The notes under the pieces were generated by a model. It was given only the letters and a program-made list of their open reading frames with translations, was not told the DNA's origin and searched no databases. Shown piece after piece: positions 45,270 through 55,144 of a DNA stretch of 64,000 bases. The position numbers were made by a program, and so were the translations under genes. How positions within the stretch are numbered: the stretch's first letter is position 1; the number at the start of each line of letters is the position of its first letter. This DNA is from Sphingobacterium endophyticum (GTDB taxonomy: Bacteria; Bacteroidota; Bacteroidia; Sphingobacteriales; Sphingobacteriaceae), in NCBI RefSeq assembly GCF_009733535.1, contig NZ_SMMI01000006.1, positions 124,001 to 188,000 on the forward strand, given 5' to 3'.

Positions 45270-45312
45270 GGATTAAGAACGGACAATACAAAAGTTATTG
45301 TATTTTTATCCT

Positions 45313-46506
45313 ATGAATCCAAGCATCGCCAAACTATCAGATATTGCCCAAAAAGAAGATAGATTAATCATAGGATTAATGTCGGGAACATCGCTTGACG
45401 GCCTAGATATCGCCTTATGTAAAATCAAAGGCAACGGCACATCAACCCAGCTCGACTTATTGCAATTTGATACAATGGAGTATCAACCAGCATTCAGGCA
45501 ATGGATTCGACAGGTTTTCGCCAAAAGATCAATAGACCAACAGATACTTTGCGGTCTTAACCCTTATATTGCTCAGGTTCATGCTGACCTTATTATAAAA
45601 GCCCTTAAAAAATGGTCAATCCAACCTCAATCCATTGATGCAATTGCTAGTCATGGCCAGACGGTATTTCACGCTCCTCAATCTTTAACCGGGGATATCT
45701 CTTTACCAAACAGTACTCTTCAATTAGGTGACGGTGACCATATCGCTGTAAAAACCGGAATCATCTGTATCTCTGACTTCCGACAAAAACATTTGGCAGC
45801 AGGTGGAGAAGGTGCTCCATTAGCTGCTTATGGTGATTATTTACTTTTTTCATCAGCTAATGAAAACCGTATCCTACTGAATATTGGTGGAATTTCAAAC
45901 TTTACTTTTCTCCCAAAAACCGATTCTTCATTAAAGGCTTATGCAACTGATTTGGGCCCAGGAAATACCATGATGAATCAGTTTATGGAAATGAAGTTTA
46001 ACCTGGAAATGGATAAAGATGCCGAAATAGCGAAAAAAGGTAAGCTGCATAATGGTCTTCTTCAGGAGCTTGAAAACAATCATTTCCTAACACTAGGCTT
46101 TCCGAAAACAACCGGTCCCGAATTATTCAATTTAGAATATTTAAATATGGCTATTTCAAAATCTGGGTTAAATGATTTGAGTCCAGAGGACATTATGGCA
46201 ACATTGAATAGCTTTTCAGCACAAACCATGATAAATGGGATAAGGAAAGCTACAGATGGAATTGATGATTTTCGTATATATGTTAGCGGAGGTGGGCTGC
46301 ACAATCCTTTATTGATGGAACAGCTACGTCAGGGATTTCCATCGCAAGTAACGTCATTCAACGATTTAGGATTGAACCCTGATGCTAAAGAGGCTTGTTT
46401 GTTTGCTGTTTTGGCAAACGAAACTTTATCAGGTGACCCCTATTCTGTTTCTAGAATACAAGACTCACCTGCTGTATGTATGGGTAAGATTAGTCTTCCC
46501 TATTGA
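45313..46506 (+). CDS. anmK: Anhydro-N-acetylmuramic acid kinase
   Basis: This 397-residue sugar kinase of the ASKHA fold phosphorylates 1,6-anhydro-MurNAc to MurNAc-6-P in cell-wall recycling. Features include LIIGLMSGTSLDGLDIAL (phosphate 1), AIASHGQTVFHAP, GGISNFTFL and YVSGGGLHNPLLMEQL. The ATG at 45313 is used. It fits functionally with the amidase and glucosaminidase genes 5-9 kb away. Its last seven bases overlap the convergent DUF2461 gene. Confidence 0.96.
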   Translation: MNPSIAKLSDIAQKEDRLIIGLMSGTSLDGLDIALCKIKGNGTSTQLDLLQFDTMEYQPAFRQWIRQVFAKRSIDQQILCGLNPYIAQVHADLIIKALKKWSIQPQSIDAIASHGQTVFHAPQSLTGDISLPNSTLQLGDGDHIAVKTGIICISDFRQKHLAAGGEGAPLAAYGDYLLFSSANENRILLNIGGISNFTFLPKTDSSLKAYATDLGPGNTMMNQFMEMKFNLEMDKDAEIAKKGKLHNGLLQELENNHFLTLGFPKTTGPELFNLEYLNMAISKSGLNDLSPEDIMATLNSFSAQTMINGIRKATDGIDDFRIYVSGGGLHNPLLMEQLRQGFPSQVTSFNDLGLNPDAKEACLFAVLANETLSGDPYSVSRIQDSPAVCMGKISLPY

Positions 46507-47168
46507 TCTAATGCCTGATGTATAAATTCCTTAAACGGAATCATTGTAGCATAGCTTGATATAACGGTTTCTAGCGCCTTGGAAGACTCCATTTCCTTCC
46601 TGCTAAGGTTAGTGGACAAAATAAAGCTTCGATGCTTTAAAAGCTCTATATGTTCGTTGTCGGCAGCATACCCAGCTGGTGGCCTTTGAAGTTTATCCTC
46701 TGACGAAAGATCCTCTGCTTTCCATCCTCCCTTTTTCAATGCCTTAAAAAATTCCTCTGAACTATAGTCAATTTCTTGACGAATGGCCTCTAAATGATTT
46801 TTTTCAGGTCGCCAGTAACCCACGGCAATAAAAGTTCCATTAGGTTCTATATGAATATAATACTCCGGACCAGCGAGTTTTCGCCCATCAACTGATATTC
46901 CCGCAGCAAACCAGGATTTATATGGATCTTTATTTTTAGAAAACCTCACATCCCTATAAATTCTGAAAAGACATTTTTTTGCTGAAATTTCTTGATTGAT
47001 ATGCGGATCCAAACCCGATAGCTTGACAATAATTTGTTCAATAAATGAGGTCACATTTTGCAATGCCGCATCATATTCCGATTTATGGTCTTGAAACCAT
47101 TCTCGATTATTGTTTTCTTTTAGATTATTCAGGAAGTCAAAGGTTGCCTTTTCAATTTTCATAATCAT
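46500..47168 (-). CDS. DUF2461 protein
   Basis: This 222-residue protein matches the DUF2461/TIGR02453 family: NNREWFQDHKSEYDAALQNV, then ISAKKCLFRIYRDVRFSKNK and YKSWFAAGISVDG. There is no signal peptide. The function is unknown; family members are widespread. A second in-frame ATG at 47162 is as plausible as the first. It is adjacent to cdsA with no gap, so they share a transcript. Its stop overlaps anmK convergently by seven bases. Confidence 0.9.
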   Translation of the reverse strand: MIMKIEKATFDFLNNLKENNNREWFQDHKSEYDAALQNVTSFIEQIIVKLSGLDPHINQEISAKKCLFRIYRDVRFSKNKDPYKSWFAAGISVDGRKLAGPEYYIHIEPNGTFIAVGYWRPEKNHLEAIRQEIDYSSEEFFKALKKGGWKAEDLSSEDKLQRPPAGYAADNEHIELLKHRSFILSTNLSRKEMESSKALETVISSYATMIPFKEFIHQALDQ

Positions 47169-47966
47169 TTAAAATAAGGTAAGCAAAATATAAACTAATG
47201 GGGCGGCAATCAAAAGGCCATCAAACCGATCCAGGAAACCTCCATGTCCTGGAAGAATGTTTCCAGAATCCTTAATTCCCAAGCTTCGTTTTAACATCGA
47301 TTCAACCAAATCTCCAAGCGTTCCAAAAATACCGATTATCGAAGCCATAAGAACCCACTCAACTTTACTAAGAGTACCAAACCAATACGAAAGTCCATAA
47401 GCAATGCCCATGGCTAGAATTACTCCACCGATAAACCCTTCCCAGGTTTTATTGGGACTAATTCTCTCAAAAAGTTTCTTTCTGCCAAATGCCCTACCAG
47501 TAAGATAGGCACCTGTGTCATTTGCCCACAGGAGAATCAAAAAGCCCATCGGAATATTTGGATTAAATGTACTTTCTAAAAATCCCAATCCAATAAAAAA
47601 CAAGAAAGGAACCGTGCCATACCAGATACCCAATAAAGTATAGGCAATATCATTAAAAGGCTTTTCTCGCTTCAGGTATAAGGAAGCAATAAAAAGAAGC
47701 GAAATGAACGGTATAATTAGAATTAAATAAACTAACGGTAAAATGCCTAAAAAATAAGCTGAGGATAAAGATGCTAGAACAACTGAAGTTAAAATTCCAA
47801 GCTCCATTAAGGGATTGGTTTCCTCAGTTTTACAGATATTAAAGAATTCTCTAGAAGCTAAAATGCCAACTATACTAAAGAATATGGCAAATACAAAAGG
47901 ATTAAAAATTGTAGCACAAACCAATGCCACAACAAAGAAAAAACCAGTAATAGCTCTTGTTTTCAT
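47169..47966 (-). CDS. cdsA: Phosphatidate cytidylyltransferase
   Basis: This 265-residue inner-membrane enzyme makes CDP-diacylglycerol from phosphatidate and CTP for phospholipid synthesis. It has seven or eight hydrophobic helices and the signature LVESMLKRSLGIKDSGNILP and GHGGFLDRFDGLL. It is between the DUF2007 and DUF2461 genes in a minus-strand operon. The length is typical. Confidence 0.96.
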   Translation of the reverse strand: MKTRAITGFFFVVALVCATIFNPFVFAIFFSIVGILASREFFNICKTEETNPLMELGILTSVVLASLSSAYFLGILPLVYLILIIPFISLLFIASLYLKREKPFNDIAYTLLGIWYGTVPFLFFIGLGFLESTFNPNIPMGFLILLWANDTGAYLTGRAFGRKKLFERISPNKTWEGFIGGVILAMGIAYGLSYWFGTLSKVEWVLMASIIGIFGTLGDLVESMLKRSLGIKDSGNILPGHGGFLDRFDGLLIAAPLVYILLTLF

Positions 47967-48179
47967 TTATTCTTCCTCTTCCCCAAAAGAATTTATTAAT
48001 TGAAGGGCAGTATCTGCATCCTCTTTTCCAACATACAGCTCTATAATACCAAATAGATAGGATGAATCCTTTTTATTCAATACTACCGCTGGAATTCCAT
48101 TTTCCACAAGCATATTTCTTACAATTTCTGCTTCAAAAGATTGATTATAAACCTTTATTTTAATCCAGTTCGAGTCCAT
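47967..48179 (-). CDS. DUF2007-type putative signal transducing protein
   Basis: This 70-residue protein of the DUF2007 family starts WIKIKVYNQSFEAEIVRNML and carries NGIPAVVLNKKDSS and LYVGKEDADTAL. It is predicted to be a small ferredoxin-like fold. Its start overlaps the protease gene by 20 bases and its stop abuts cdsA. No specific partner is known. Role unknown. Confidence 0.88.
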   Translation of the reverse strand: MDSNWIKIKVYNQSFEAEIVRNMLVENGIPAVVLNKKDSSYLFGIIELYVGKEDADTALQLINSFGEEEE

Positions 48180-49086
48180 TTTGTTTGTTTTTATTTTGAG
48201 AAATCATATAAAAATAATAAGCAATACCAATACTCAAAATTATACTCCCAATATAAAGAGGTAATGAATATGGATTGCTGTTTTGCAAATCATAATAGGT
48301 TTTGCCTTCCCTTGCATAGAAATAGGCGATTAAAGTAACTGAAGCATTATTTAGAAAATGGGCAAAAACAGGAACCCAAATGTTTCTTGACCACAAAAAT
48401 GCATATCCGAAAATCAGTCCTAATAACATTCTTGGAAAGAAACCATAAAATTGTACATGGATAGCAGAAAAAATAATTGCTGTTACCCAAATGGCAACAT
48501 GGGCGTTTTTGAAAAGTCGAATAAATATCTTCTGCAGTGCCCCCCGAAAATAAAACTCTTCGACGATTGCCGGGATAACTGCCATTACAAATAGATTTAA
48601 TAGCAAATATTCCAAGCTTTCCACCATGACAAGCTTCTCTGTTAAGTCTGCCATTTCATCCTCTTTACCTCGCATCCAAACCTCCATTCCCTGAAAACTC
48701 TCAGGAAGGGTCATATCCATATTCCACCTGCTAACCAATTCCATAGCGGGGTTACATGCTAATAAAAACAATAGGCTTAGAACTAAATACTTTCCGAAAT
48801 GAGCTGATTCATTAGGGAAATAATCAACCTGTCTTTTTTCAATTATTTGAAGGAAAAGTGCTGGCAAAAGAAAAGTGGCTATACTGCTTATTCCCAATAA
48901 AAGGTAAAGCATCATTGTATCCTCAGGATAAATTGAACCTCCTGAATTGACAAGACTATTAATATCACCAGTTCCAATTAGAATTCCCAATACAACAACG
49001 AGCTGCAATACAAATGCGCAGGCAAATGTTAATCCCAAAAGGATCATCATGGATAACCAAGGGGAGTTCTTTTTAGGTTCTATCAT
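48160..49086 (-). CDS. CPBP-family intramembrane metalloprotease
   Basis: This 308-residue membrane protein has about eight helices. The CPBP (CAAX protease-like) motifs are EEFYFRGALQ near residue 175, FSAIHVQFYGF and FAHFLNNAS. Glu-Glu, His and His/Asn are the putative zinc ligands. Family members process prenylated or bacteriocin-type peptides, but here the substrate is unknown. It overlaps the DUF2007 gene and heads the DUF2007-cdsA operon. Confidence 0.92.
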   Translation of the reverse strand: MIEPKKNSPWLSMMILLGLTFACAFVLQLVVVLGILIGTGDINSLVNSGGSIYPEDTMMLYLLLGISSIATFLLPALFLQIIEKRQVDYFPNESAHFGKYLVLSLLFLLACNPAMELVSRWNMDMTLPESFQGMEVWMRGKEDEMADLTEKLVMVESLEYLLLNLFVMAVIPAIVEEFYFRGALQKIFIRLFKNAHVAIWVTAIIFSAIHVQFYGFFPRMLLGLIFGYAFLWSRNIWVPVFAHFLNNASVTLIAYFYAREGKTYYDLQNSNPYSLPLYIGSIILSIGIAYYFYMISQNKNKQNGLELD

Positions 49087-49100
49087 TTATCTATTTTGGT

Positions 49101-49814
49101 CTAAATATCACATTTATCATCTGTGCAGCTTGGTCCAGATCCGTTTCCTCCTAAAAAAGTAATATCCGGATTACTTTCTTTCCACTCCCCAAAGCTCTTC
49201 TCCAAGACTTCTACAAAGACATCTACAGGCTGAGCGCCTGAAACTGCATATTTCCTATTGAACAGGAAAAAAGGTACACCACGCACACCAATCTGTCTCG
49301 CCTCTGCCAAATCTTGTTTTACCTCGTAGGCATATTTATCACTATCGATGGCTTCTTTTGCTGAATTTTCTTGAAGTCCTATTTCTGTGGCCAAATTTAA
49401 TAGAACAGAATCATTTTCGATATTTAATCCTTCCTCAAAATGCGCCTTAAACAACCTCTCTTTCATCTCTGAACCCTTACCCATGGTCGATGCAAAATGT
49501 ATCAACTCATGCGCTTTAAACGTGTTTGCTGGAATGTTTGAACTGAAGTTAATATGAACACCTGCATTTCGACCCATCTCCTCAACTTGGCTCGTCATCT
49601 CTTTAACCTGTTCCATGGGCATGCCTTTCGATTGGCTTAAATATTTGTAGGTAGTATCACCTTCAACATAGTGATATGTTGGATCTAATTGGTAGCTCTT
49701 GTAAACTACTTTAATTTCATCCTTAAATCCTACTGAATGAAGTGCTTTCTCAAAGTGATGCTTCCCGATATAACAGAAAGGACACATAATATCCGACCAA
49801 ATTTCTATTAACAT
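49101..49814 (-). CDS. DsbA-family oxidoreductase (FrnE-like)
   Basis: This 237-residue cytoplasmic protein belongs to the FrnE-like thioredoxin-fold group. The CPFC motif occurs early (IMCPFCYIGKHHFE), followed by the conserved RGVPFFLFNRKYAVSGAQP. There is no signal peptide. It ends in a Cys-containing tail, GPSCTDDKCDI, which could bind metal or act as a redox switch. The ATG at 49814 is chosen; a TAnnTTTG element lies three bases upstream, so a leaderless mRNA is likely. An upstream TTG is rejected. Confidence 0.92.
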   Translation of the reverse strand: MLIEIWSDIMCPFCYIGKHHFEKALHSVGFKDEIKVVYKSYQLDPTYHYVEGDTTYKYLSQSKGMPMEQVKEMTSQVEEMGRNAGVHINFSSNIPANTFKAHELIHFASTMGKGSEMKERLFKAHFEEGLNIENDSVLLNLATEIGLQENSAKEAIDSDKYAYEVKQDLAEARQIGVRGVPFFLFNRKYAVSGAQPVDVFVEVLEKSFGEWKESNPDITFLGGNGSGPSCTDDKCDI

Positions 49815-49817
49815 ACC

Positions 49818-49825
49818 CAAAAATA
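49818..49825 (-). promoter_or_regulatory. -7 element of the DsbA-family gene
   Basis: The minus strand reads TATTTTTG, three bases before the ATG. No good -33 is seen. The spacing again predicts leaderless initiation. Confidence 0.4.
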
Positions 49826-49849
49826 CGGTTTTAAATCAGTAAAAAGAAC

Positions 49850-49877
49850 GAAAGCCAAGTGGAATCACTTGGCTTTC
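49850..49877 (-). terminator. Terminator of the tricorn-type protease gene
   Basis: GAAAGCCAAGTG (49850-49861) pairs with CACTTGGCTTTC (49866-49877) around GAAT. On the minus strand a T-rich run follows, so it ends the protease transcript. Confidence 0.85.
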
Positions 49878-49884
49878 ATTTATT

Positions 49885-52800
49885 TTAATTTACTCGAATT
49901 GGATCTTTCGGTTTCTTCAATTCTTTATATGGATAAGTTTTCATTTCTTCTAAGAGGATTTGAACGGTCTTCTCCAGTTGTGGATCTTTTCCTTGCAACA
50001 ATTCTTTTGGCATTTGTTCTACAAAAACATCCGGTGCAACACCTTCATTTTCTATGATGTAGTTCCCATTAAGGTCAAACACACCAAAATTTGGAGAGGT
50101 AACCATTCCTCCATCCAATAACCGCGGATAACCAGAAATTCCAACTAAAATCCCCATCGTAGTTCGGCCAACTAATTTACCTAATCCTTTGAATCGGAAC
50201 ATATATGGCATCATATCTCCTCCTGAACCCGCGTTTTCATTAATAATCATTGCCTTTGGTCCAAAAATTCCATTTCCTGGCGTCGTAAAACTTTTCCCGT
50301 CGCGGATGCCCCATCCTGAAATTAATTCCCTAGACAATAGATCAACAACATAATCCGCTACTGATCCACCACCATTATTCCTTTCGTCCAACAACAATGC
50401 TTTCTTGTCCATCTGTGAGAAGTAATAACGGTTGAATGATACATATCCTTCTCTCCCTGTGTTAGGCATATATACATAGGCAATTTGCCCATTACTCAAG
50501 GAGTCTACCTTTTTACGGTTGTTTTCAACCCAAAATTGACGTCTCAATGCTACCTCATTTCCAAATGAAATAGGTTTAACCGTAATATCCTTCGCACCTG
50601 ATAAACTCGGCTTGTCATTTACTTTTAAACCTACTTGTTTATCCACGGTAAAATCAAATAAACTATAGATATCTATATCTGCAGTTAGTTCCTTGCCATT
50701 CACTGCCAAGATATACATACCCTCTTTTACTCCCAATCCTGGCTCAGATAATGGAGCTTTGAAAGTCGGATTCCAATCCATCCTATCGTAGATCTTTTTG
50801 ATTCTATAGCGATTATTTACGATTTCAAAATCAGCACCCAATACACCTGATGATACAGACGGTGCAGAAGGCTCGTCTCCAGGGTATATATAGCTATGTC
50901 CAACAACAAGCTCTCCCAACATTTCATTCAATAGATAGCTTAAGTCCGACCGGTGATTCACATATGGTAAGAACTTCTCATACTTTTTCTTCACAGCATT
51001 CCAATCTGCTCCATGCATATTCTCAACGTAGAAAAAGTCTTTTTGCATTGCCCAAACCTCATTAAAGATTTGTTTCCATTCTTGTTCTGGCTCAACCCTC
51101 AACTTGATATCATCTAATTTTAACTTTCCGGCATCTCCCGCTGGTTTTTGACCTGCAGCAACAATGTAATATCCCTGTCTATTACTGTAAATCATCTGCT
51201 TACCATCACTGCTAATCGAAAAACTACCAGCATTCTCTACCAACACTTTCTCCTCTAATTTCTTAAGATCGTAAGCATATATATTTGATCCACGCTTATA
51301 GATTAACGTATTCTCCACTTGGCCGTCAAAACCGTAGGAACCACTTGGTATAGATAGCGCAATTATTCTATTGTTTATATTTTCAAAATCTACTTTAATA
51401 GGTTTAACAGCGTCCTTATTTTCCTCGCTTTTAGATTCTTTTTTATCCTCTTTCTTTCCGTTCTTTTCCTCCGATTTTTCATCTTTTGATTTATCGTCTT
51501 TGGACTCATCTCCCTTCACTGTTTCCTCATCACTCTCATTCTTAAATATAGACGGTGAATCACTCGACAAAATAAAGGCATATGCTGAGAATTGCGTATT
51601 CCTATCGTATGCAGTCATATGCAATCCCGAATTAGTTAAACCAACATCTGTACTTGCCGTGAAGATTAAATATTTGCCGTCTCTCGTGAACTTAGGTTCA
51701 TTAACGGAACTCATCCCATCAGTAATCCTTTGGGATTTTTTGCTATCTAAATTATACATATGGACAGCATCTAAACCATTACTCAACGTTTTAACATAAG
51801 CAATCCATTTCGAATCCGGTGACCAGCTAGATTGAAAATAATTATATGAGCGACCTGTATGGGATCCTAGATAATCATCATCTACTTTCGTAATGTTTTT
51901 GCTGGCTATGTCAACATAAAATAAATTTAGATGGGAATCATTGTAGAATAATTTTTTGCTATCTGGAGACCATGTTGGTTGGAAATAAAAGTTTGAAGAA
52001 CCTAAGTCAAAAAATTTAGGTTCATCCACTCCTTTTTGATCTCTTATTACCAATTCATATTTACCATTCTTATCTGAAACATAGGAAATCCATTTCCCAT
52101 CCGGAGACCAAGAGGCGTTTTTTTCATGAGATCCCGGAGAGCTTGAAATATTTCTGGCATCCCCTTTCTCTTTTGGAACAGAAAAGATCTCTCCTCTTGA
52201 CTCAAACAAGGCGCGTTGTCCTGTTGGTGAAATGTCAAATCCTCTAACATCATCTTTCAAATCAACATAATGTCCCCGCTTTGAAAGGGCATCTGCTTGT
52301 ATCTGAATGCTAATTGGAGTCGTAGACTTACTTCCTGTATTTAAGACATGTAGTTTACCCGCTTGCTCAAAAACCAACTCATTTCCCTGTCCTTGTAAAG
52401 TACGAACATCATACTCCTTAAAATTCGTAAGTTTCTCTACTTGCTTAGATTTAACGTCATAGCTAAAAACGTTAACAATCTTATCCCTATCCGAAAGAAA
52501 ATATACTTTATCACCTAACCAGATTGGTTTTACATCATTACATTTTTCACCTGGAACGACTTGCACATCATGAGTTTTTGAATCAAAAATCCAAATAGAT
52601 GGCATGCCCCCTCCGCGATAGCGTTTAAATGCTACGCGATCTCGTTCTGTAGGGTCACCATTCTTAATATAGGCCCAATACCTTCCATCTGCCGATGGCG
52701 ATCCTTGATTTGCCTCGGGCATAATTAATGGATAGTCTACGGAACCATTAATCTTTGTTCTATACATTCGAAGTCCCAATGAATAGTTTAATTCCCTTTG

Positions 52801-53175
52801 AGTCGTAAAATAAACCTCATCATTCGAAAGCCAGCCTCTTAAAATATCACCTGCAGGGTGGCTTGTAACCCTCTTTGGATCTCCTCCTTGGATAGAAATA
52901 ACATAAACATCAGTATTTCCATCATAATTCCCCGTAAATGCAATTTTTGATCCATCTGGAGAAAAAATAGGGTTTTGTTCAACAGCAGGGTTTACTGTTA
53001 GTCTACGTGGGTTCTGACCGTTCTTATCTGCTATCCAAATATCTCCACCATAGACAAAGCTAATATGGTTTTTGCTAATACTTGGGTTGCGCAATAATAG
53101 GGTTTCTCCAGCTGTTTGGGCAAAACTTAAGTGTCCAGCAGCTAAAGCAACAAGTGTCAATATATTTTTTAGCAT
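49885..53175 (-). CDS. Tricorn-type S41 peptidase
   Basis: This 1096-residue exported protease has a signal peptide (HLSFAQTAGE), N-terminal six- and seven-bladed TolB-like propellers, a PDZ domain and a C-terminal S41 catalytic domain. Catalytic residues fit tricorn protease: His in VVGHSYIYPG, Ser in ENAGSGGDMM and Glu in IENEGVAPDV. A highly charged Lys/Asp/Glu linker at about residue 550-600 separates the propellers from the catalytic half. It probably degrades peptides in the periplasm. It has its own transcript and terminator. Confidence 0.93.
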   Translation of the reverse strand: MLKNILTLVALAAGHLSFAQTAGETLLLRNPSISKNHISFVYGGDIWIADKNGQNPRRLTVNPAVEQNPIFSPDGSKIAFTGNYDGNTDVYVISIQGGDPKRVTSHPAGDILRGWLSNDEVYFTTQRELNYSLGLRMYRTKINGSVDYPLIMPEANQGSPSADGRYWAYIKNGDPTERDRVAFKRYRGGGMPSIWIFDSKTHDVQVVPGEKCNDVKPIWLGDKVYFLSDRDKIVNVFSYDVKSKQVEKLTNFKEYDVRTLQGQGNELVFEQAGKLHVLNTGSKSTTPISIQIQADALSKRGHYVDLKDDVRGFDISPTGQRALFESRGEIFSVPKEKGDARNISSSPGSHEKNASWSPDGKWISYVSDKNGKYELVIRDQKGVDEPKFFDLGSSNFYFQPTWSPDSKKLFYNDSHLNLFYVDIASKNITKVDDDYLGSHTGRSYNYFQSSWSPDSKWIAYVKTLSNGLDAVHMYNLDSKKSQRITDGMSSVNEPKFTRDGKYLIFTASTDVGLTNSGLHMTAYDRNTQFSAYAFILSSDSPSIFKNESDEETVKGDESKDDKSKDEKSEEKNGKKEDKKESKSEENKDAVKPIKVDFENINNRIIALSIPSGSYGFDGQVENTLIYKRGSNIYAYDLKKLEEKVLVENAGSFSISSDGKQMIYSNRQGYYIVAAGQKPAGDAGKLKLDDIKLRVEPEQEWKQIFNEVWAMQKDFFYVENMHGADWNAVKKKYEKFLPYVNHRSDLSYLLNEMLGELVVGHSYIYPGDEPSAPSVSSGVLGADFEIVNNRYRIKKIYDRMDWNPTFKAPLSEPGLGVKEGMYILAVNGKELTADIDIYSLFDFTVDKQVGLKVNDKPSLSGAKDITVKPISFGNEVALRRQFWVENNRKKVDSLSNGQIAYVYMPNTGREGYVSFNRYYFSQMDKKALLLDERNNGGGSVADYVVDLLSRELISGWGIRDGKSFTTPGNGIFGPKAMIINENAGSGGDMMPYMFRFKGLGKLVGRTTMGILVGISGYPRLLDGGMVTSPNFGVFDLNGNYIIENEGVAPDVFVEQMPKELLQGKDPQLEKTVQILLEEMKTYPYKELKKPKDPIRVN

Positions 53176-53256
53176 TTTAATTTAATTGGTATGTTCGATA
53201 AAAATAGTATTTAGTAGCCATTTATTAATAATTAGCCCTAAAAAATAATTTAATCT

Positions 53257-53290
53257 TCAAAAAAAACGCCGGCACATGGGTGTCGGCGTT
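53257..53290 (-). terminator. Terminator of the zinc-ribbon gene
   Basis: AACGCCGGCA (53265-53274) pairs with TGTCGGCGTT (53281-53290) with one G-T wobble. On the minus strand it is followed by a run of T (53264-53259). Confidence 0.88.
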
Positions 53291-53309
53291 ACGATATAGT
53301 AATTATTAA

Positions 53310-54047
53310 CTATGCTTCTTCAGAGGCAATTTCCTCGTCTACTAAAATTCTACCACAGTGTTCACAGATGATAATCTTTTTTCTTTGGCGAATCTCGGAT
53401 TGCAATTGAGGTGGTATTTTATTGTGACAACCTGAACAGCTATCACGCTCAATTGAAACTACTGCCAATCCATTACGGAATGACTTGCGTAATTTCTTTA
53501 TAACCTTTAGAAGGCGTTCTTCAATGTTTTTCTCAGCTTTCTCAACCTCAGCAACTAATTTATCTTCGTCTTTTTGAGTCTCAGAAGTAATAGTTTCTAA
53601 TTCTTGCTTCTTAGCATCTAGTTCACCTTTGCTGAAATCTACATTCTTAGCAGTTGCTTCGTATGCTTCAGTTTTGTTCTTGATTTCGAATTCAGCCTCA
53701 CGAATACGTTTTTCACAAACTTGAATCTCTAACCCTTGAATCTCAATCTCTTTCGAAATCGCATCATATTCACGGTTATTCTTTACTTCATTTAATTGTG
53801 TTTCGTATTTTTTGATTGCTGCCTGCGAATCTTTGATCATGTTCTTGCGCTTAACAATAGAATCTTCTAATTCGTCAAGCTCATTACGAATTTTCTCGAT
53901 ACGTGTATCTAAACCTGCGATCTCATCCTCTAGGTCTGCCACCTCAATAGGTAGTTCTCCACGTACCTGGCGAATTTTATCAATCTCAGTTTCGATTGAT
54001 TGCCACGCCCATAATGCTTTTAGTTTTTGTTCTACGGTTTGTTCCAT
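53310..54047 (-). CDS. CdsZ-like coiled-coil protein with C4 zinc ribbon
   Basis: This 245-residue cytoplasmic protein has a long coiled coil (about 15-180, with heptads such as IAGLDTRIEKIRNELDELED) and a C-terminal C4 zinc ribbon (CSGCHN and CEHCGRIL, about 203-232). It resembles CT398/CdsZ-type proteins, which are widespread and commonly linked to RNA or nucleic-acid metabolism. Its ATG overlaps the stop of the Nif3-like gene by one base, so translation is coupled. Confidence 0.9.
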   Translation of the reverse strand: MEQTVEQKLKALWAWQSIETEIDKIRQVRGELPIEVADLEDEIAGLDTRIEKIRNELDELEDSIVKRKNMIKDSQAAIKKYETQLNEVKNNREYDAISKEIEIQGLEIQVCEKRIREAEFEIKNKTEAYEATAKNVDFSKGELDAKKQELETITSETQKDEDKLVAEVEKAEKNIEERLLKVIKKLRKSFRNGLAVVSIERDSCSGCHNKIPPQLQSEIRQRKKIIICEHCGRILVDEEIASEEA

Positions 54048-55144
54048 TAACTGTAGTATTTTATTGGATTTGTGTCTATTTCCGTCAATAGGACAGCAAA
54101 GTTAGCAAATTTTTTCTGAATTATATCTAACAATAATTCTTGTGTAAATTGTTCACTTTCAAAATGTCCGATATCTGCTATGATTAATTCTCCTTCTGCA
54201 TCAAAAAACTCATGGTATTTATAGTCCGAAGTGATAAAAATGTCCGCACCTGATCGTTTCGCATCCCCCAACAAAAAGCCCCCTGCACCTCCACAAACCG
54301 CTACCCTACTGATTTCTTTGCCTAAAGTTTGTGTATGTCTAATAACATTTAAGTTCATCTTTTCTTTTAGATATCCTAAAAAATCGGATTCTGACATGGG
54401 AACTTTTAAATTCCCTATGACCCCTGATCCAACATATGAATGTGGGTTTTCAATCCCAACAATCTGGTAGGCAACTTCTTCATAGGGATGGGCGGACAGC
54501 ATGGAAACCAAAATTTTTCGCTCTAATTGAGCAGGAAAAATAACTTCAATCTTTGTCTCTTCTACTCTTTCTTGCTCCCCTACCTTACCAATAGTTGGAT
54601 TAGCTCCTTCCAAGGGTCTAAATGTCCCGTATCCTGCTGTATTATAACTGCATTGATCATAATCCCCAATGGAACCTGCTCCAGCTTCAAATAACGCAGT
54701 TCTAACTTCTTCAACTTGAGTCCTGGGTACATAAACAACTAATTTCTTTAATAAACCAGCCTTTGGTCGTAAGATAGCTTGATTATCCAAACCTAATTTA
54801 TCAGCCATTTTTGAACTTACACCGCCTAAAATATTATCCAAATTCGTATGAATAGCATAGAGTGCAATGTTATTTTTTATAGCTTTTATGACCGTACGCT
54901 CTACATAGTTCTTTCCAGTAAAACGCTTTAATCCTGAAAAAACAATGGGATGATGAGAGATGATCAGATTGCATCCTTTTGAAATTGCATCTTCCACAAC
55001 TTCTTCTGTACAATCTAAGGAAATCATGGCTTTGTGAACTTCTTGATTCGCGTCCCCAACTATTAAACCAGAATTATCATAACTTTCTTGATAATTCAAG
55101 GGTGCAATCCCTTCTAAATGTTCTATTATTTCTTTAATTCTCAT
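54047..55144 (-). CDS. Nif3-like dinuclear metal centre protein
   Basis: This 365-residue protein matches the Nif3/GTP cyclohydrolase 1 type 2 family. It has the N-terminal metal motif LIISHHPIVFSG and C-terminal SADIFITSDYKYHEFFDAEG and HFESEQFTQELL. A central ~130-residue insert makes it longer than the 250-residue form, as is usual for Bacteroidota members. The ATG at 55144 (MRIKEIIEHLEG) is chosen over the longer start. The natural substrate is unclear. It overlaps the zinc-ribbon gene by one base and the upstream membrane protein by 11 bases. Confidence 0.92.
   Translation of the reverse strand: MRIKEIIEHLEGIAPLNYQESYDNSGLIVGDANQEVHKAMISLDCTEEVVEDAISKGCNLIISHHPIVFSGLKRFTGKNYVERTVIKAIKNNIALYAIHTNLDNILGGVSSKMADKLGLDNQAILRPKAGLLKKLVVYVPRTQVEEVRTALFEAGAGSIGDYDQCSYNTAGYGTFRPLEGANPTIGKVGEQERVEETKIEVIFPAQLERKILVSMLSAHPYEEVAYQIVGIENPHSYVGSGVIGNLKVPMSESDFLGYLKEKMNLNVIRHTQTLGKEISRVAVCGGAGGFLLGDAKRSGADIFITSDYKYHEFFDAEGELIIADIGHFESEQFTQELLLDIIQKKFANFAVLLTEIDTNPIKYYS

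Noticed and set aside
51371..51799. Plus-strand ORF with a Ser/Phe-rich 142-residue product
   Set aside because: It is antisense to the Lys/Asp/Glu-rich linker of the tricorn-type protease; the biased composition mirrors the real gene.
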